From Parazoarcus communis (GTDB lineage Bacteria > Pseudomonadota > Gammaproteobacteria > Burkholderiales > Rhodocyclaceae), in assembly GCF_003111645.1 (NCBI RefSeq), contig NZ_CP022187.1, forward strand, positions 3,596,001-3,660,000: 64,000 bases of DNA, in the 5' to 3' direction. Shown here piece by piece: positions 1 to 8,317 of this stretch. A program made the translations under genes and the position numbers. Under the pieces are notes generated by a model that was not told the DNA's origin, searched no databases, and saw only the letters and a list, made by a program, of their open reading frames with translations. Positions within the stretch are counted from its first letter, which is position 1. The number at the start of each line of letters is the position of its first letter.

Positions 1-338
1 AGTCGCTCGCAGCCGAAGTCGCGCACGTACTGCCACAGCGTGAGCGCGCCCATCGAGTGACCGACGACAACCGCGTCGCGCACATCGTAATGCGCCAGCA
101 ACAGGTGCAGATCCTGTGCCATCCGCTGCACGGTCGGCACCGTTGTGGTCAGTGGCGCGTGCCCGCCATGGCCACGGGCATCCCAGCGAAAGATGCGGAA
201 GTGCGCGGCCAGTGGCTCGATGAAGGGCGTCCAGTCGCGGTGGCTCGAGGTCCAGCCGTGCAGCAGCACCAGCGGGCGCCCCTGGCCGGAAATACGCAAG
301 TGGATGGTTTCGCCGTCGTCGGCGGTCAGCGTGTCCAT
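1..338 (-). CDS. alpha/beta hydrolase, partial (N-terminal part only)
   Basis: An uninterrupted reading frame starts with ATG at 338 and runs off the left edge, giving about 112 codons. The visible part has the alpha/beta-hydrolase order: beta hairpin, oxyanion-hole segment LLHGW, a WDARGHG segment, then the nucleophile elbow VGHSMG (Ser at about residue 94). The catalytic acid and histidine would lie outside the window. Such proteins hydrolyse esters, lactones or haloalkanes, and the substrate cannot be told from this fragment. It lies 44 bp beyond the end of the DUF364 gene on the same strand, so it could be the last gene of that operon. Confidence 0.8.
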   Translation of the reverse strand, partial: MDTLTADDGETIHLRISGQGRPLVLLHGWTSSHRDWTPFIEPLAAHFRIFRWDARGHGGHAPLTTTVPTVQRMAQDLHLLLAHYDVRDAVVVGHSMGALTLWQYVRDFGCER

Positions 339-382
339 GGGGCAGGATTATACGGGCTGCATGCGTATGGACTGTTACGTGA

Positions 383-1231
383 TCACAGTCGGGCCAGCAG
401 CGCCTCGAAGCCCGGATAGTTGTCGCGGGTCAGGCCGTACTTGCTTGCGCTGGCGCTGCGCGTTCCGCTTCTTAGCGCGTCGATGAAGGCTGCAGGGTCG
501 GTGATCCAGCTGCCACCGACGAAGGTGACGCCGCGGGCGAACAGGGCGTCGGGCAGACAACCGGCGCTGGGGCCGATCATCGCGAACCAGCGTGCCTGGC
601 GGCAGCAGCCGAGCATCCGGTCCAGGGTGTCGTTGAGCAGGAGTGTGCTGGTCGAGACCACCTTGGTGCAGGTGGCGAGTGCTTCGGCGTCGGTCGTGAC
701 CCGGTAGCCTTCATGCTCGCCCGCGAGCTCGGCCTTGAGTTCGACCACGGTCAGCCTGGCACCGGCCTCGATGATGCGGCCCAGCAGGGGCTTGAACAGG
801 CCGATCATGCCGATCGCTTCGCCTGGCGTGGGCTGCAGGCTGCCGATGGAGTCGGTGCTGTCGTCAGGGCGGAAGCCGGCGCGGTCGTACAGGCAGCGGG
901 TCAGGGCATTGGCGGCAGCAAAGCCGAGGGTCTTGTCGATGCCGCTGCCGCTGGCGTAGCGCCGGGCGAGGTCGAGCGCATCGGTGCCGGTGAGGGCCGT
1001 GCGCGTCGGGTGTGCGTGCAGATGCGCGAGGGTGTCGTCGAGCAGCACGTAGGACAGGCCGAGCGAACCATCGTCCAGTTCGATTGCGCAGAACTCGCCA
1101 CGGCCATCGTTGTTGGGCTGCGCGGGCGGCAGGTGCAGTGCGCGGATGCGGGGCAGCGGGCTGCGGGCCGCGAAGCGTTCGAGCTGGGCGAGGTAGTCGT
1201 CCGCAAAACGTGCGGGCTTGGCGGTGGTCAT
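383..1231 (-). CDS. DUF364 (putative heavy-metal chelation) family protein
   Basis: The protein has 282 residues. It resembles the DUF4213/DUF364 family, whose members have been proposed, without firm biochemistry, to chelate heavy metals. Visible are an N-terminal half with an IELDDGSLGLSYVLLDD segment and a Rossmann-like C-terminal half with IGMIGLFKPLL, TKVVSTSTLLLNDTLD and MIGPSAGCLPDALFARGVTFVGGSWITDP. I chose the ATG at 1231 because it overlaps the viaA-like stop codon in an ATGA arrangement. An in-frame extension upstream would run into the viaA-like gene. Translational coupling to viaA suggests a role with the RavA-ViaA chaperone pair, which is inference. Family call is fairly sure; function is not known. 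Confidence 0.75.
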   Translation of the reverse strand: MTTAKPARFADDYLAQLERFAARSPLPRIRALHLPPAQPNNDGRGEFCAIELDDGSLGLSYVLLDDTLAHLHAHPTRTALTGTDALDLARRYASGSGIDKTLGFAAANALTRCLYDRAGFRPDDSTDSIGSLQPTPGEAIGMIGLFKPLLGRIIEAGARLTVVELKAELAGEHEGYRVTTDAEALATCTKVVSTSTLLLNDTLDRMLGCCRQARWFAMIGPSAGCLPDALFARGVTFVGGSWITDPAAFIDALRSGTRSASASKYGLTRDNYPGFEALLARL

Positions 1232-2808
1232 GTCTGGTCCTGATCCGGAAGGTGCTCGCCGCGGTGCAATCCTGCACGGACGGCGGCAGAGGCGGTGTCG
1301 CCGGCAACGGTCGAGCGACGGTTTTCGGGGCTGCGCAGCGCTCCGGGGAAGTACATTGCGGTGAGGCTCTTGGAATGAACGGGCGAGTCGGCATCCGATG
1401 CGCCGAAGCGACGCCAGTCGCGCACCCACAGGACGTCATCGGCCAGTTCGAGCAGGCCGATGGTTTCGCGGTCGCCGATCAGGATGGCCTGAACGCGCAG
1501 GCCCAGCGTCGTCTTGGCCTGATCGAGGCGGCTGACGACATCGGCGGTGGCGCCGAATGCCCCGTCCGACGCCAGCAGCAGATCGGCCTGGCGCCATTGT
1601 GCGGCGTCGAGTTTTTCGATCGCCCGCTCCAGTGGACCACAGATGTCGGTGCCGCCGCGAAAGGTCTGCCCGAGAAAGCGGATCAGGCGTTCGATGCCGC
1701 CGGCGTCGACGCCGAGCTCCATTTCCACCAGCTCGTCGGGACCGCCGAACGCAAACACATGGCATGCACGATGTTGCGCGTGGGCGCTGCGCACCGCTTC
1801 GAGGACAGTGGCCTTGGCGACGGCCTCTGCGCCACCCTGCATCGAGCCCGAGGTGTCGACGCAGATCAGCATGGGGCCCGTCTCCATGCGTCGGTCGGGC
1901 GCGGGCCGTGGTTGCGGACGCAACACGGGTGAGCGGTGCTGGCGAACTTCTGCCATGCGGTCGTCGTCTTCGTACGCGAGCAGGGTGCGTTCGGCGCGGC
2001 GGGCATGCCACACCAGGCGCAGACGCGGGTGGCCGAGCAGCATGGCTTCGGCCGGCAGCATGCGGGCGATGCGGTCCGAGCGCTTGATGCCGCGGGTTTC
2101 GCCGGGCAGGTCGGGCACATGCACTGCATGCGGCTGCGGGTGTTGCGCAAGCGCCCGTTCCATGACCGGCACCGTGCGCTGGCTGCGGCGCTCGGGTTCG
2201 TCGGTCTGGCGGCTGCGCCCCAGCTGCCGGATCAGGCGACCCAGTTCGGGCAGGCGTTCGAGCAGTCGGCGGATGCGCAGTACCTCCTGCCAGCCCTCGC
2301 TGCGCAGCTGGCCGCAGATCGTGTCCCAGCGCAGGCTCTGGTCGCCTTCGGGCAGCATGCCGAAGACGTCCACCAGCTCGTCGATGTGGCCGCAGCGTTC
2401 CTGCCAGTCGGCGGCAAAGGCGTCGAGCGCCATGGCGGTGGCGGTGTCCTCGTCTGCACCGCGGTCGCGATAATCGACGATCAGGTCGAGGTGGAAGAGG
2501 ATGCTCATCACCACGGTCACACTGAGGTCGCGTTGCCCGCGGCAGTAGCCGGGCAGGCCCAGCTGCGCCATGGTGGCGGACAGGGCGGCGGCAAGCTGCG
2601 GTGGCGGCCACGGCCACGCGGCGGGCGGAGGCAGGGAGCCGGCAAGCAGACTGTCGACGAGCAGGCTCAGGCCCGACAGGCGGGCCTCCAGCGTGCCCTG
2701 CGCATTGGTCATGCCGCCCAGCCACAAGTTGCGCGCCAGCGCGTCGAGTGCGGCCAGGCGCTGTTCGCGGGCCTCGAACAGCAGCGCGCAGGGTGCAGGC
2801 GCGCTCAT
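1228..2808 (-). CDS. viaA: ViaA-like VWA-domain protein, partner of MoxR/RavA ATPase
   Basis: The protein has 526 residues. Its N-terminal helical half contains PELGRLIRQLGRSR (about residues 187-200), and it continues with a DRIARMLPAEAMLLGHPRLRL segment, both closely matching what I recall of E. coli ViaA. The C-terminal VWA domain carries the full MIDAS: DTSGS at 318-322, the threonine of FRGGTD and the aspartate of ASDGAFG. ViaA works with the AAA+ protein RavA and in E. coli has been linked to maturation or modulation of respiratory iron-sulfur enzymes. The start ATG at 2808 overlaps the upstream ATPase stop (ATGA), and the stop overlaps the DUF364 start the same way. It is somewhat longer than E. 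coli ViaA. Confidence 0.87.
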   Translation of the reverse strand: MSAPAPCALLFEAREQRLAALDALARNLWLGGMTNAQGTLEARLSGLSLLVDSLLAGSLPPPAAWPWPPPQLAAALSATMAQLGLPGYCRGQRDLSVTVVMSILFHLDLIVDYRDRGADEDTATAMALDAFAADWQERCGHIDELVDVFGMLPEGDQSLRWDTICGQLRSEGWQEVLRIRRLLERLPELGRLIRQLGRSRQTDEPERRSQRTVPVMERALAQHPQPHAVHVPDLPGETRGIKRSDRIARMLPAEAMLLGHPRLRLVWHARRAERTLLAYEDDDRMAEVRQHRSPVLRPQPRPAPDRRMETGPMLICVDTSGSMQGGAEAVAKATVLEAVRSAHAQHRACHVFAFGGPDELVEMELGVDAGGIERLIRFLGQTFRGGTDICGPLERAIEKLDAAQWRQADLLLASDGAFGATADVVSRLDQAKTTLGLRVQAILIGDRETIGLLELADDVLWVRDWRRFGASDADSPVHSKSLTAMYFPGALRSPENRRSTVAGDTASAAVRAGLHRGEHLPDQDQT

Positions 2809-4232
2809 GCGTCGTGTTGCAGCGGCACGGCGACCGGCTCCGGCGCCGTGCCGTGGTCTTCGCCCTCGGGCAGGCGGGGCAGGCGGGTGAAGCCTTCGCG
2901 CGTCGCGGCGGCGCGCTGGTGCAGGCCTGAAAGTGCTTCGGCGACCGCCGTCAGGTTTGCGTCGACCCGGTCGGCGAGTTCGCTCTCGAGCCACAGACTG
3001 GTGCTGCGGTAGAGGGCGAGGTTCTGGCGTTGCGCGGCGAGTTCTTCGGCATACCCGGCGATGCGCCTGATCAGGTCGTCGATCTGGGCGGTACGGGCGG
3101 CGATGTGGCGGGCACCGTAACGGCGCTGGCGGCTGTAGCGCATGCGCAACGCGCCGGCGCCGCCCTTGGCATCGCCGACTTCGTCGGCGAGCTCGGTGGC
3201 GGAAAAGCGCAGACGGCCGGACGCGTCGTAGTCGAGGTCGTTGGCCTTCAGCTCGGTGTCGAGCTGTGCTTCGAAAGCTTCGACCACACGGGTGAGGCGT
3301 GGTGGCGAGAAGCGCGCGTTCACGCCGATCCGGGTCTGCAGCCAGGTTCCGACGGCAGCCTGGCGGGCAGCGTCGGGCGCGGTGCACCAGGGCAGCAGGA
3401 GCAGGTCCCACAGCGCCACCGCCGTGCGCCCTTCGCACGCGGCCGCCATGCGCAGCAGCCACACGGTCTTCACCCAGCGGCGGTCGGAAACGCAGGCCTG
3501 CAGGCTGGCCAGATGCTCGCGAAGTTCGGCCAGGATCGTGCTCGCCGCGTGCGGCAGCGTCACCGCCGCAGCCTGTCGGGTGAGTGCCGTCAGCGCGTCG
3601 GCGTCAAGGCGAAGCGCCGCTGGCGGGGCTGTCCAGTCGGCCTTGTGCGCGGTGTCGAGCAGTTGGGCGAAGCCGTCACGGCTGACCGGCTCGACCGGTA
3701 CCCGCAGCAGGAACCGATCGAAAAAGGCCTCGGCGACTTCGTCCTCCGGCACTTCATTGGTGGCACCGACGACGCTGATCAGCGGGCACTGCTCGCGGCC
3801 GGCGCCGTTGTCGAACTCGCGCTCGTTGAGCAGCGTCAGCAGCGCATTGAGGATTGCGCTGTTGGCCTTGAACACTTCATCGATGAAGGCAATCGAGGCG
3901 TCGGGCAGGAAGCCCGCGGTGTGACGCTCGTAGCGGTCCTCCTCGAGGGCCTTGATCGACAGTGGGCCAAAGAGTTCTTCGGGTACCGAGAAGCGGGTGA
4001 GCAGGCGCTCGAAGTAGCGGGCGTTGGCAAACACCGTGTGCAGGCGCCGGGCAAGCTCGCTCTTCGCCGTGCCGGGCGGGCCGATCAGCAGGCTGTGTTC
4101 GCCGGCGAGTGCCGCGAGCAGGGTGAGGCGTACCGCGCGTCGACGCTCGATCAACCCGCTTTCGAGGTAAGAGAGCAGGTGCGACAGGCGATCGCGGGTG
4201 CTGTTCGAGTCATGTGCAAGGGACTGATCCAT
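2805..4232 (-). CDS. ravA: RavA-like MoxR-family AAA+ ATPase
   Basis: The 475-residue protein begins with a MoxR AAA+ module: Walker A GPPGTAKS (51-58), TRFSVPEELFGPLS (about 79-92), Walker B IAFIDEVFKA (114-123) and the sensor-1 segment VGATNEVPE. A later CVSDRRW motif followed by GRTAVALWDLLLLP matches the RavA subgroup rather than generic MoxR. RavA forms hexamers and cooperates with ViaA, whose homologue is immediately downstream with overlapping stop and start. The lysine decarboxylase partner known from E. coli is not in the window. The C-terminal region after the AAA+ core (about 330-475) is charged and coiled-coil-like and differs from E. coli RavA. Confidence 0.88.
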   Translation of the reverse strand: MDQSLAHDSNSTRDRLSHLLSYLESGLIERRRAVRLTLLAALAGEHSLLIGPPGTAKSELARRLHTVFANARYFERLLTRFSVPEELFGPLSIKALEEDRYERHTAGFLPDASIAFIDEVFKANSAILNALLTLLNEREFDNGAGREQCPLISVVGATNEVPEDEVAEAFFDRFLLRVPVEPVSRDGFAQLLDTAHKADWTAPPAALRLDADALTALTRQAAAVTLPHAASTILAELREHLASLQACVSDRRWVKTVWLLRMAAACEGRTAVALWDLLLLPWCTAPDAARQAAVGTWLQTRIGVNARFSPPRLTRVVEAFEAQLDTELKANDLDYDASGRLRFSATELADEVGDAKGGAGALRMRYSRQRRYGARHIAARTAQIDDLIRRIAGYAEELAAQRQNLALYRSTSLWLESELADRVDANLTAVAEALSGLHQRAAATREGFTRLPRLPEGEDHGTAPEPVAVPLQHDA

Positions 4233-4452
4233 GGAGAAATCCTAGCACCCGGATGTGTGGTGTGCCTTGATCGTGACGAAGTCGCGCACGGCAGGACGGC
4301 GGCGGTGCCGCCATCGCCTGATGCAGGCACCGCGTCGGTCGCGCTGCACGATGCTTCGGGCATCACCCGTTCAAGTTAAACTGCGTCTGTTCCGCTGCGC
4401 GGGGACGCATGTCGGGGGCGGCGTGGCCTAATTCTCGGGGGGGAGTGGCTGA

Positions 4453-6042
4453 ATGCAAGAGTTGGCGTGGAGTGACGCACTGTTGACGGGAATCGACGTC
4501 ATCGACCGGCAGCACCGGGGGCTGGTCGACATGATCAACGCCACCGCGGCGCGGCTGGAAGATCAGTCTGAACTCAGCGCTGAGGAGGTCCGCTCGCTGG
4601 TGGGCTACCTGAAGGACTACACCGAAGTCCATTTCAGCACCGAAGAGGCCTTGATGAGCCTGTGCGGACTGTCCCCCGCCTACGCGCAGGCACACCACCA
4701 TAATCACGACCGCTTCCTCGCGCTCGTGGGCGACATGGCCGATGAGCTCGGCGACGATGCGGTGCCGGACGGCCGGCAGTTGCTGGCGTTTCTTGGTGAC
4801 TGGCTGATTCGTCATATCCGTGGCGAGGATCAGGGACTCGCCCGGCGGCTGCGCGATGCACGACAGGCGACCGATGCCGCCCTGAGCACTGCGCAGTCGA
4901 GCGCACGCACGCAGGCCGCACCCGCCGCGCCGCTGATGTTTGCGGATGCGCTCGCCCAGGGCAGCGCCGCGCTCCATGCCAGCGAAGCCGATGTGCTGGC
5001 GTTCATCTCCGGGGACCGCTCCGCGGCACTGGTGGTCGCACTCGATGCGGCCTTACTGCCCGGAGAGGTGATTCAGGCCAATACCGCTGCCGAGGCGTAT
5101 TTCGGCGCCGAGGCGGGGGCGCTTGGCGGACGCCCCGGCACCAGCCTGTTCAGTGATGCCCAGGTTCAACGTCTGCCGGTGGTGATGAGCGAAGTGCTGA
5201 TGCACGGCAGCTTCGAAGGCGTGCTTGAGTGCGTCGGTGCAGACGGAAAGCCCGGGGCCGCAGCGGCCCGCGTGACCCATCTCGTACTCAATGGACGCAT
5301 CGTCATTCTGGTGCTGCTGTCGGCAGCGCAGCGCGAGGTGGCCGGGAAGCGGGCTGCAGTTCCGGAAGATGCAGGCAGGACTGCGCTCTCGCGCCACCCC
5401 CTGTTCATGTGCCTGACGCCGGATGAAATGACTGCGCTCGAGCAGCAGGCACGCCTGGTTCGACTCGACAAGTCGCAGCAGCTGTTCGTGAACGGCACGG
5501 ATCCGGCCGGGCTCTACATCGTCATCAGCGGTCAGGTGGGGGTGTTTGCCGCGAACGAGCGTGGCGACGAGAAGGTGCTCGACATCATGGTCGCGCCACA
5601 GATCGTGGGCGAAGTCGAGGTGCTCGCCCGCCGGGCTTCGCCGGCAACGGCCCGCAGCCTCTCGTCCTCCACCCTGCTGATGATTCCAGCCGACGCCCTG
5701 CGCGCGCTTCAGTCTTCCAGCCCGGCTTTTGCTGCTGCGGTGACGGCGCACCTTGGGCGGCGCATGCACGAGCGGGTTCGCGAGATCGCGGCCCTGACCC
5801 TGCATACCGCAATGGAGCGCACGATCGACTTTCTGCTCGCGCACGGCACCGACAACGGCGACGGTGGTGTCGACACCGTGCTGCCGGCGCAGAAGGGCAT
5901 CATCGCGTCCTACCTCAATATCAACGGCGCGACGCTGTCGCGGAATTTTCAGCAGCTCTCCGATTGCGCCCTGATCAGTGTCAGCCGCCGTTTCGTGACC
6001 ATTCCGGATCGTGAGGCGCTGCTGCGTTTTCGTCGGCAGTGA
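4453..6042 (+). CDS. hemerythrin-PAS-like-CRP/FNR fusion transcriptional regulator
   Basis: The protein has 529 residues and three parts. Residues 1-140 are a bacteriohemerythrin domain with all seven expected diiron ligands: H21, H60, E64, H81, H85, H121 and D126. Residues about 175-300 look like a degenerate PAS-type sensor segment. Residues about 318-529 are a cyclic-nucleotide-binding fold (GLYIVISGQVGVFAAN) followed by a CRP/FNR winged helix with LPAQKGIIASYLNINGATLSRNFQQL as recognition region. Hemerythrin domains bind O2 and in some proteins NO, so this is probably an oxygen- or NO-responsive DNA-binding regulator; that is inference. No FNR-type cysteine cluster is present. It diverges from the ravA-like operon 220 bp away. 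The start is preceded by GGGGGGAG at 4438-4445. Confidence 0.87.
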   Translation: MQELAWSDALLTGIDVIDRQHRGLVDMINATAARLEDQSELSAEEVRSLVGYLKDYTEVHFSTEEALMSLCGLSPAYAQAHHHNHDRFLALVGDMADELGDDAVPDGRQLLAFLGDWLIRHIRGEDQGLARRLRDARQATDAALSTAQSSARTQAAPAAPLMFADALAQGSAALHASEADVLAFISGDRSAALVVALDAALLPGEVIQANTAAEAYFGAEAGALGGRPGTSLFSDAQVQRLPVVMSEVLMHGSFEGVLECVGADGKPGAAAARVTHLVLNGRIVILVLLSAAQREVAGKRAAVPEDAGRTALSRHPLFMCLTPDEMTALEQQARLVRLDKSQQLFVNGTDPAGLYIVISGQVGVFAANERGDEKVLDIMVAPQIVGEVEVLARRASPATARSLSSSTLLMIPADALRALQSSSPAFAAAVTAHLGRRMHERVREIAALTLHTAMERTIDFLLAHGTDNGDGGVDTVLPAQKGIIASYLNINGATLSRNFQQLSDCALISVSRRFVTIPDREALLRFRRQ

Positions 6043-6063
6043 GCGATGGGGCCGCGTGGCGGC

Positions 6064-6771
6064 TCAGTCGCCGAGCACGATCGTCACGCGCTTGTTGCGT
6101 TTGCCCTCGGAGCGGATCCTGACCACGCTGGCCGTGCCGATCTCGCCGGTCCGGCGCAAATGGGTGCCGCCACAGGGCTGATAGTCGATGTCGCCTACGC
6201 GGATGGTGCGCACGCTGCCCTGGCCGCGCGGCGGCTGCACCGACATCGTTTTCACCAGCCCCGGATTCGCATCGAGCTCGGCGTCGCTGATGGCGCCGGT
6301 TTCCACCGGCTGATCGCGCGCGATGAGGGCGTTGAGCGCGGCTTCGATGTCTGCAGCCACGAGCTTTTCCATGTCGATGTCGAAATCCAGGTGTGCCTTG
6401 TCTTCTGCCATCCTGCCGCCGGTCACCGGCGCGTCGACCACGGCGCACAGCAGATGCAGACAGGTGTGGTAGCGCATCAGTGTGTGGCGCCGTTCCCAGT
6501 CGATCTCGGCCTGAAGCCGCGTTCCCGGGGCGGGCACGGGGGCGTCGTCGGCAATGCGGTGCACGATGGCTTCGTCCTCTCCCTTGATCGTGTCGATGAC
6601 CGTCAGCCGGCTTCCGTCCTCAAGGATCAGCACGCCGCGGTCGCCGGGCTGCCCGCCACCCGTGGGGTAGAACACCGTGCGCTCAAGCTCGACGATGCCC
6701 GGTTCGCTGCGGGTCACCACGGTGTCGCACTGGCGTGCGTAGCTGTCTGCATGAAAGACACGATCGGTCAC
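6064..6771 (-). CDS. AlaX-type alanyl-tRNA editing protein
   Basis: The protein has 235 residues. It is a stand-alone relative of the AlaRS editing domain that deacylates mischarged Ser- or Gly-tRNA(Ala) in the cytoplasm. Visible signatures are FYPTGGGQPGD near residue 34, the zinc motif HxxxH (H102 and H106) and CGGTH near the C-terminus. The start codon is GTG, read from 6771 leftwards, with AGGAG seven bases before it. The gene converges on the hemerythrin-CRP gene with 21 bp between the stops. The length fits the short AlaX-S/M class that lacks the C-Ala domain. Confidence 0.88.
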   Translation of the reverse strand: MTDRVFHADSYARQCDTVVTRSEPGIVELERTVFYPTGGGQPGDRGVLILEDGSRLTVIDTIKGEDEAIVHRIADDAPVPAPGTRLQAEIDWERRHTLMRYHTCLHLLCAVVDAPVTGGRMAEDKAHLDFDIDMEKLVAADIEAALNALIARDQPVETGAISDAELDANPGLVKTMSVQPPRGQGSVRTIRVGDIDYQPCGGTHLRRTGEIGTASVVRIRSEGKRNKRVTIVLGD

Positions 6772-6904
6772 TGGTGGGCTCCTTTCCTGTGGATGCGACG
6801 AGGGATGATTGTGCCTCTTCTCCCGGTAGAAAGCGCGTATGCGAACGTTCTTTGCGCTCGGGACGGATGTGGGGCAGGCGGTCTGATGCGATCAAAAGGC
6901 CGTG

Positions 6905-6935
6905 TTGGATGCTGGTAAAGCTATTAGACTATGAT
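6905..6935 (+). promoter_or_regulatory. candidate sigma-70 promoter for hppD
   Basis: TTGGAT (6905-6910) and TATGAT (6930-6935) lie 19 bp apart in the only AT-rich patch of this intergenic region. The -10 box is good, but the spacing is longer than ideal. If used, it would give an hppD transcript with a leader of more than 200 nt. Confidence 0.35.
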
Positions 6936-6985
6936 GAATATTCGATGGCGCTCGCAGAAGCGTCACGCCCCCCGGAGAAGACATC

Positions 6986-7129
6986 ATGTTCAAGCGCCGC
7001 CCAGCAATCCGCCGTGCCGACTGCCCTGTGCAGTTGCACCGCCGTGAGCGGGGCAGTCTGCTGTTCGTAGGAGATCACCTCGCACGCAGCGTTCGCGGCG
7101 TGCCCTGTGCGCCACCCCTGTTCCGATAG
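6986..7129 (+). CDS. possible 47-residue small ORF in the hppD leader
   Basis: ATG at 6986 is preceded by GGAG at 6974-6977 and opens a frame of 47 codons ending at a TAG at 7127-7129, 49 bp before hppD. The peptide begins [16 protein letters not shown] and is arginine-rich, with no recognised domain. Codon use in GC-rich DNA makes chance frames of this size common, so this may be nothing more than a good-looking leader frame. Confidence 0.22.
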   Translation: MFKRRPAIRRADCPVQLHRRERGSLLFVGDHLARSVRGVPCAPPLFR

Positions 7130-7178
7130 AAACCGACCCGTTCCACGGTATTACCGACCCTCTATCAGGAGCAGCACA

Positions 7179-8258
7179 ATGACCGACCTGTTTGAAAATC
7201 CGATGGGGCTGATGGGCTTCGAGTTCGTCGAATTCGCTTCGCCCAAGCCGAATGTGCTCGAACCCATTTTCGAGATGATGGGCTTCACCCGCGTGGCGCA
7301 GCATCGCTCGAAGGATGTCACGCTGTATCGTCAGGGCGACATCAACTTCATCGTCAACCGCGAGCCGCGCAGCATTCCCGCCTATTTTGCTGCCGAGCAC
7401 GGGCCTTCTGCCTGCGGCATGGCGTTTCGCGTGCGCGATGCGCAGTTTGCCTTCAAGCGCGCACTCGAGCTCGGCGCCCAGCCGCTGGACATGCCGACCG
7501 GCCCGATGGAGCTGCGTCTGCCCGCGATCCGGGGCATTGGCGGCGCGCCGCTGTACCTGATCGACCGCTACGGCGATGGCACCTCGATCTACGACATCGA
7601 CTTCAACTTCATCGAAGGCGTGGATCGCCATCCGGTCGGCCACGGTTTCAAGCTCATCGACCACCTGACGCACAACGTCTACCGCGGACGCATGAGCCAT
7701 TGGGGCAGTTTCTACGAGCGCATCTTCAACTTCCGCGAGATCCGCTACTTTGACATCAAGGGCGAGTACACCGGCCTGACCTCGCGAGCGATGACCGCGC
7801 CGGACGGCAAGATCCGCATCCCGCTCAACGAAGAGGCGTCGAAGGGCTCGGGGCAGATCGAGGAGTTCTTGATGAAGTTCAACGGCGAGGGCATCCAGCA
7901 TGTGGCGCTGCTCACCGACGACCTCATCGGCAGCGTGGACAGGCTGCGCGCGGCAGGCGTGCCGCTGATGACGGCGCCGCCCGCCACCTATTACGAGATG
8001 CTGAGCGAACGCCTGCCGGGGCATGGCGAGAATGCGGACGAACTCCAGGCCCGCGGCATCCTGCTCGATGGCAGTACCGAAGGCGGCAAGCAGCGTCTGC
8101 TGCTGCAGATCTTCTCCGAGACCCTGCTCGGGCCGGTGTTCTTCGAGTTCATCCAGCGCAAGGGTGACGATGGCTTCGGCGAAGGCAACTTCAAGGCCTT
8201 GTTCGAATCGCTCGAACGCGACCAGATCCGGCGCGGCGCGATTACCGTGCCGGAATAA
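7179..8258 (+). CDS. hppD: 4-hydroxyphenylpyruvate dioxygenase
   Basis: The 359-residue protein is nearly collinear with the well-known Pseudomonas HPPD. It converts 4-hydroxyphenylpyruvate to homogentisate with O2 and Fe(II), the second step of tyrosine breakdown. Two vicinal-oxygen-chelate domains are visible. The iron ligands sit in [11 protein letters not shown] (His near 162), [13 protein letters not shown] (His near 241) and [12 protein letters not shown] (Glu near 323). The C-terminal gating helix, [18 protein letters not shown], is intact. I chose the ATG at 7179 because AGGAG precedes it by seven bases and the family begins MTDL/MADL. The gene stands alone; no homogentisate dioxygenase follows within the window. 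Confidence 0.96.
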   Translation: MTDLFENPMGLMGFEFVEFASPKPNVLEPIFEMMGFTRVAQHRSKDVTLYRQGDINFIVNREPRSIPAYFAAEHGPSACGMAFRVRDAQFAFKRALELGAQPLDMPTGPMELRLPAIRGIGGAPLYLIDRYGDGTSIYDIDFNFIEGVDRHPVGHGFKLIDHLTHNVYRGRMSHWGSFYERIFNFREIRYFDIKGEYTGLTSRAMTAPDGKIRIPLNEEASKGSGQIEEFLMKFNGEGIQHVALLTDDLIGSVDRLRAAGVPLMTAPPATYYEMLSERLPGHGENADELQARGILLDGSTEGGKQRLLLQIFSETLLGPVFFEFIQRKGDDGFGEGNFKALFESLERDQIRRGAITVPE

Positions 8259-8285
8259 CGCCGACGCTGCCGTGACCGGCAGGAT

Positions 8286-8317
8286 CAGGGCGTCCGAAGC
8301 GGGGCGCCCTGTCTTTT
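8286..8317 (+). terminator. rho-independent terminator after hppD
   Basis: CAGGGCG (8286-8292) pairs with CGCCCTG (8305-8311), with further pairing of CCG and CGG inside the loop, and is followed by TCTTTT. It lies 27 bp after the hppD stop and abuts the stop codon of the convergent panE-like gene. Confidence 0.75.

Larger units (their letters stand above)
6772..7178. other. 407-bp intergenic region upstream of hppD
   Basis: This stretch separates the divergent alaX-type and hppD genes. It contains an AT-rich patch at about 6915-6950 with a possible sigma-70 promoter (listed separately), one possible 47-codon ORF (listed separately), and the hppD ribosome-binding site AGGAG at 7167-7171. I see no RNA gene or terminator in it. 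Confidence 0.6.
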
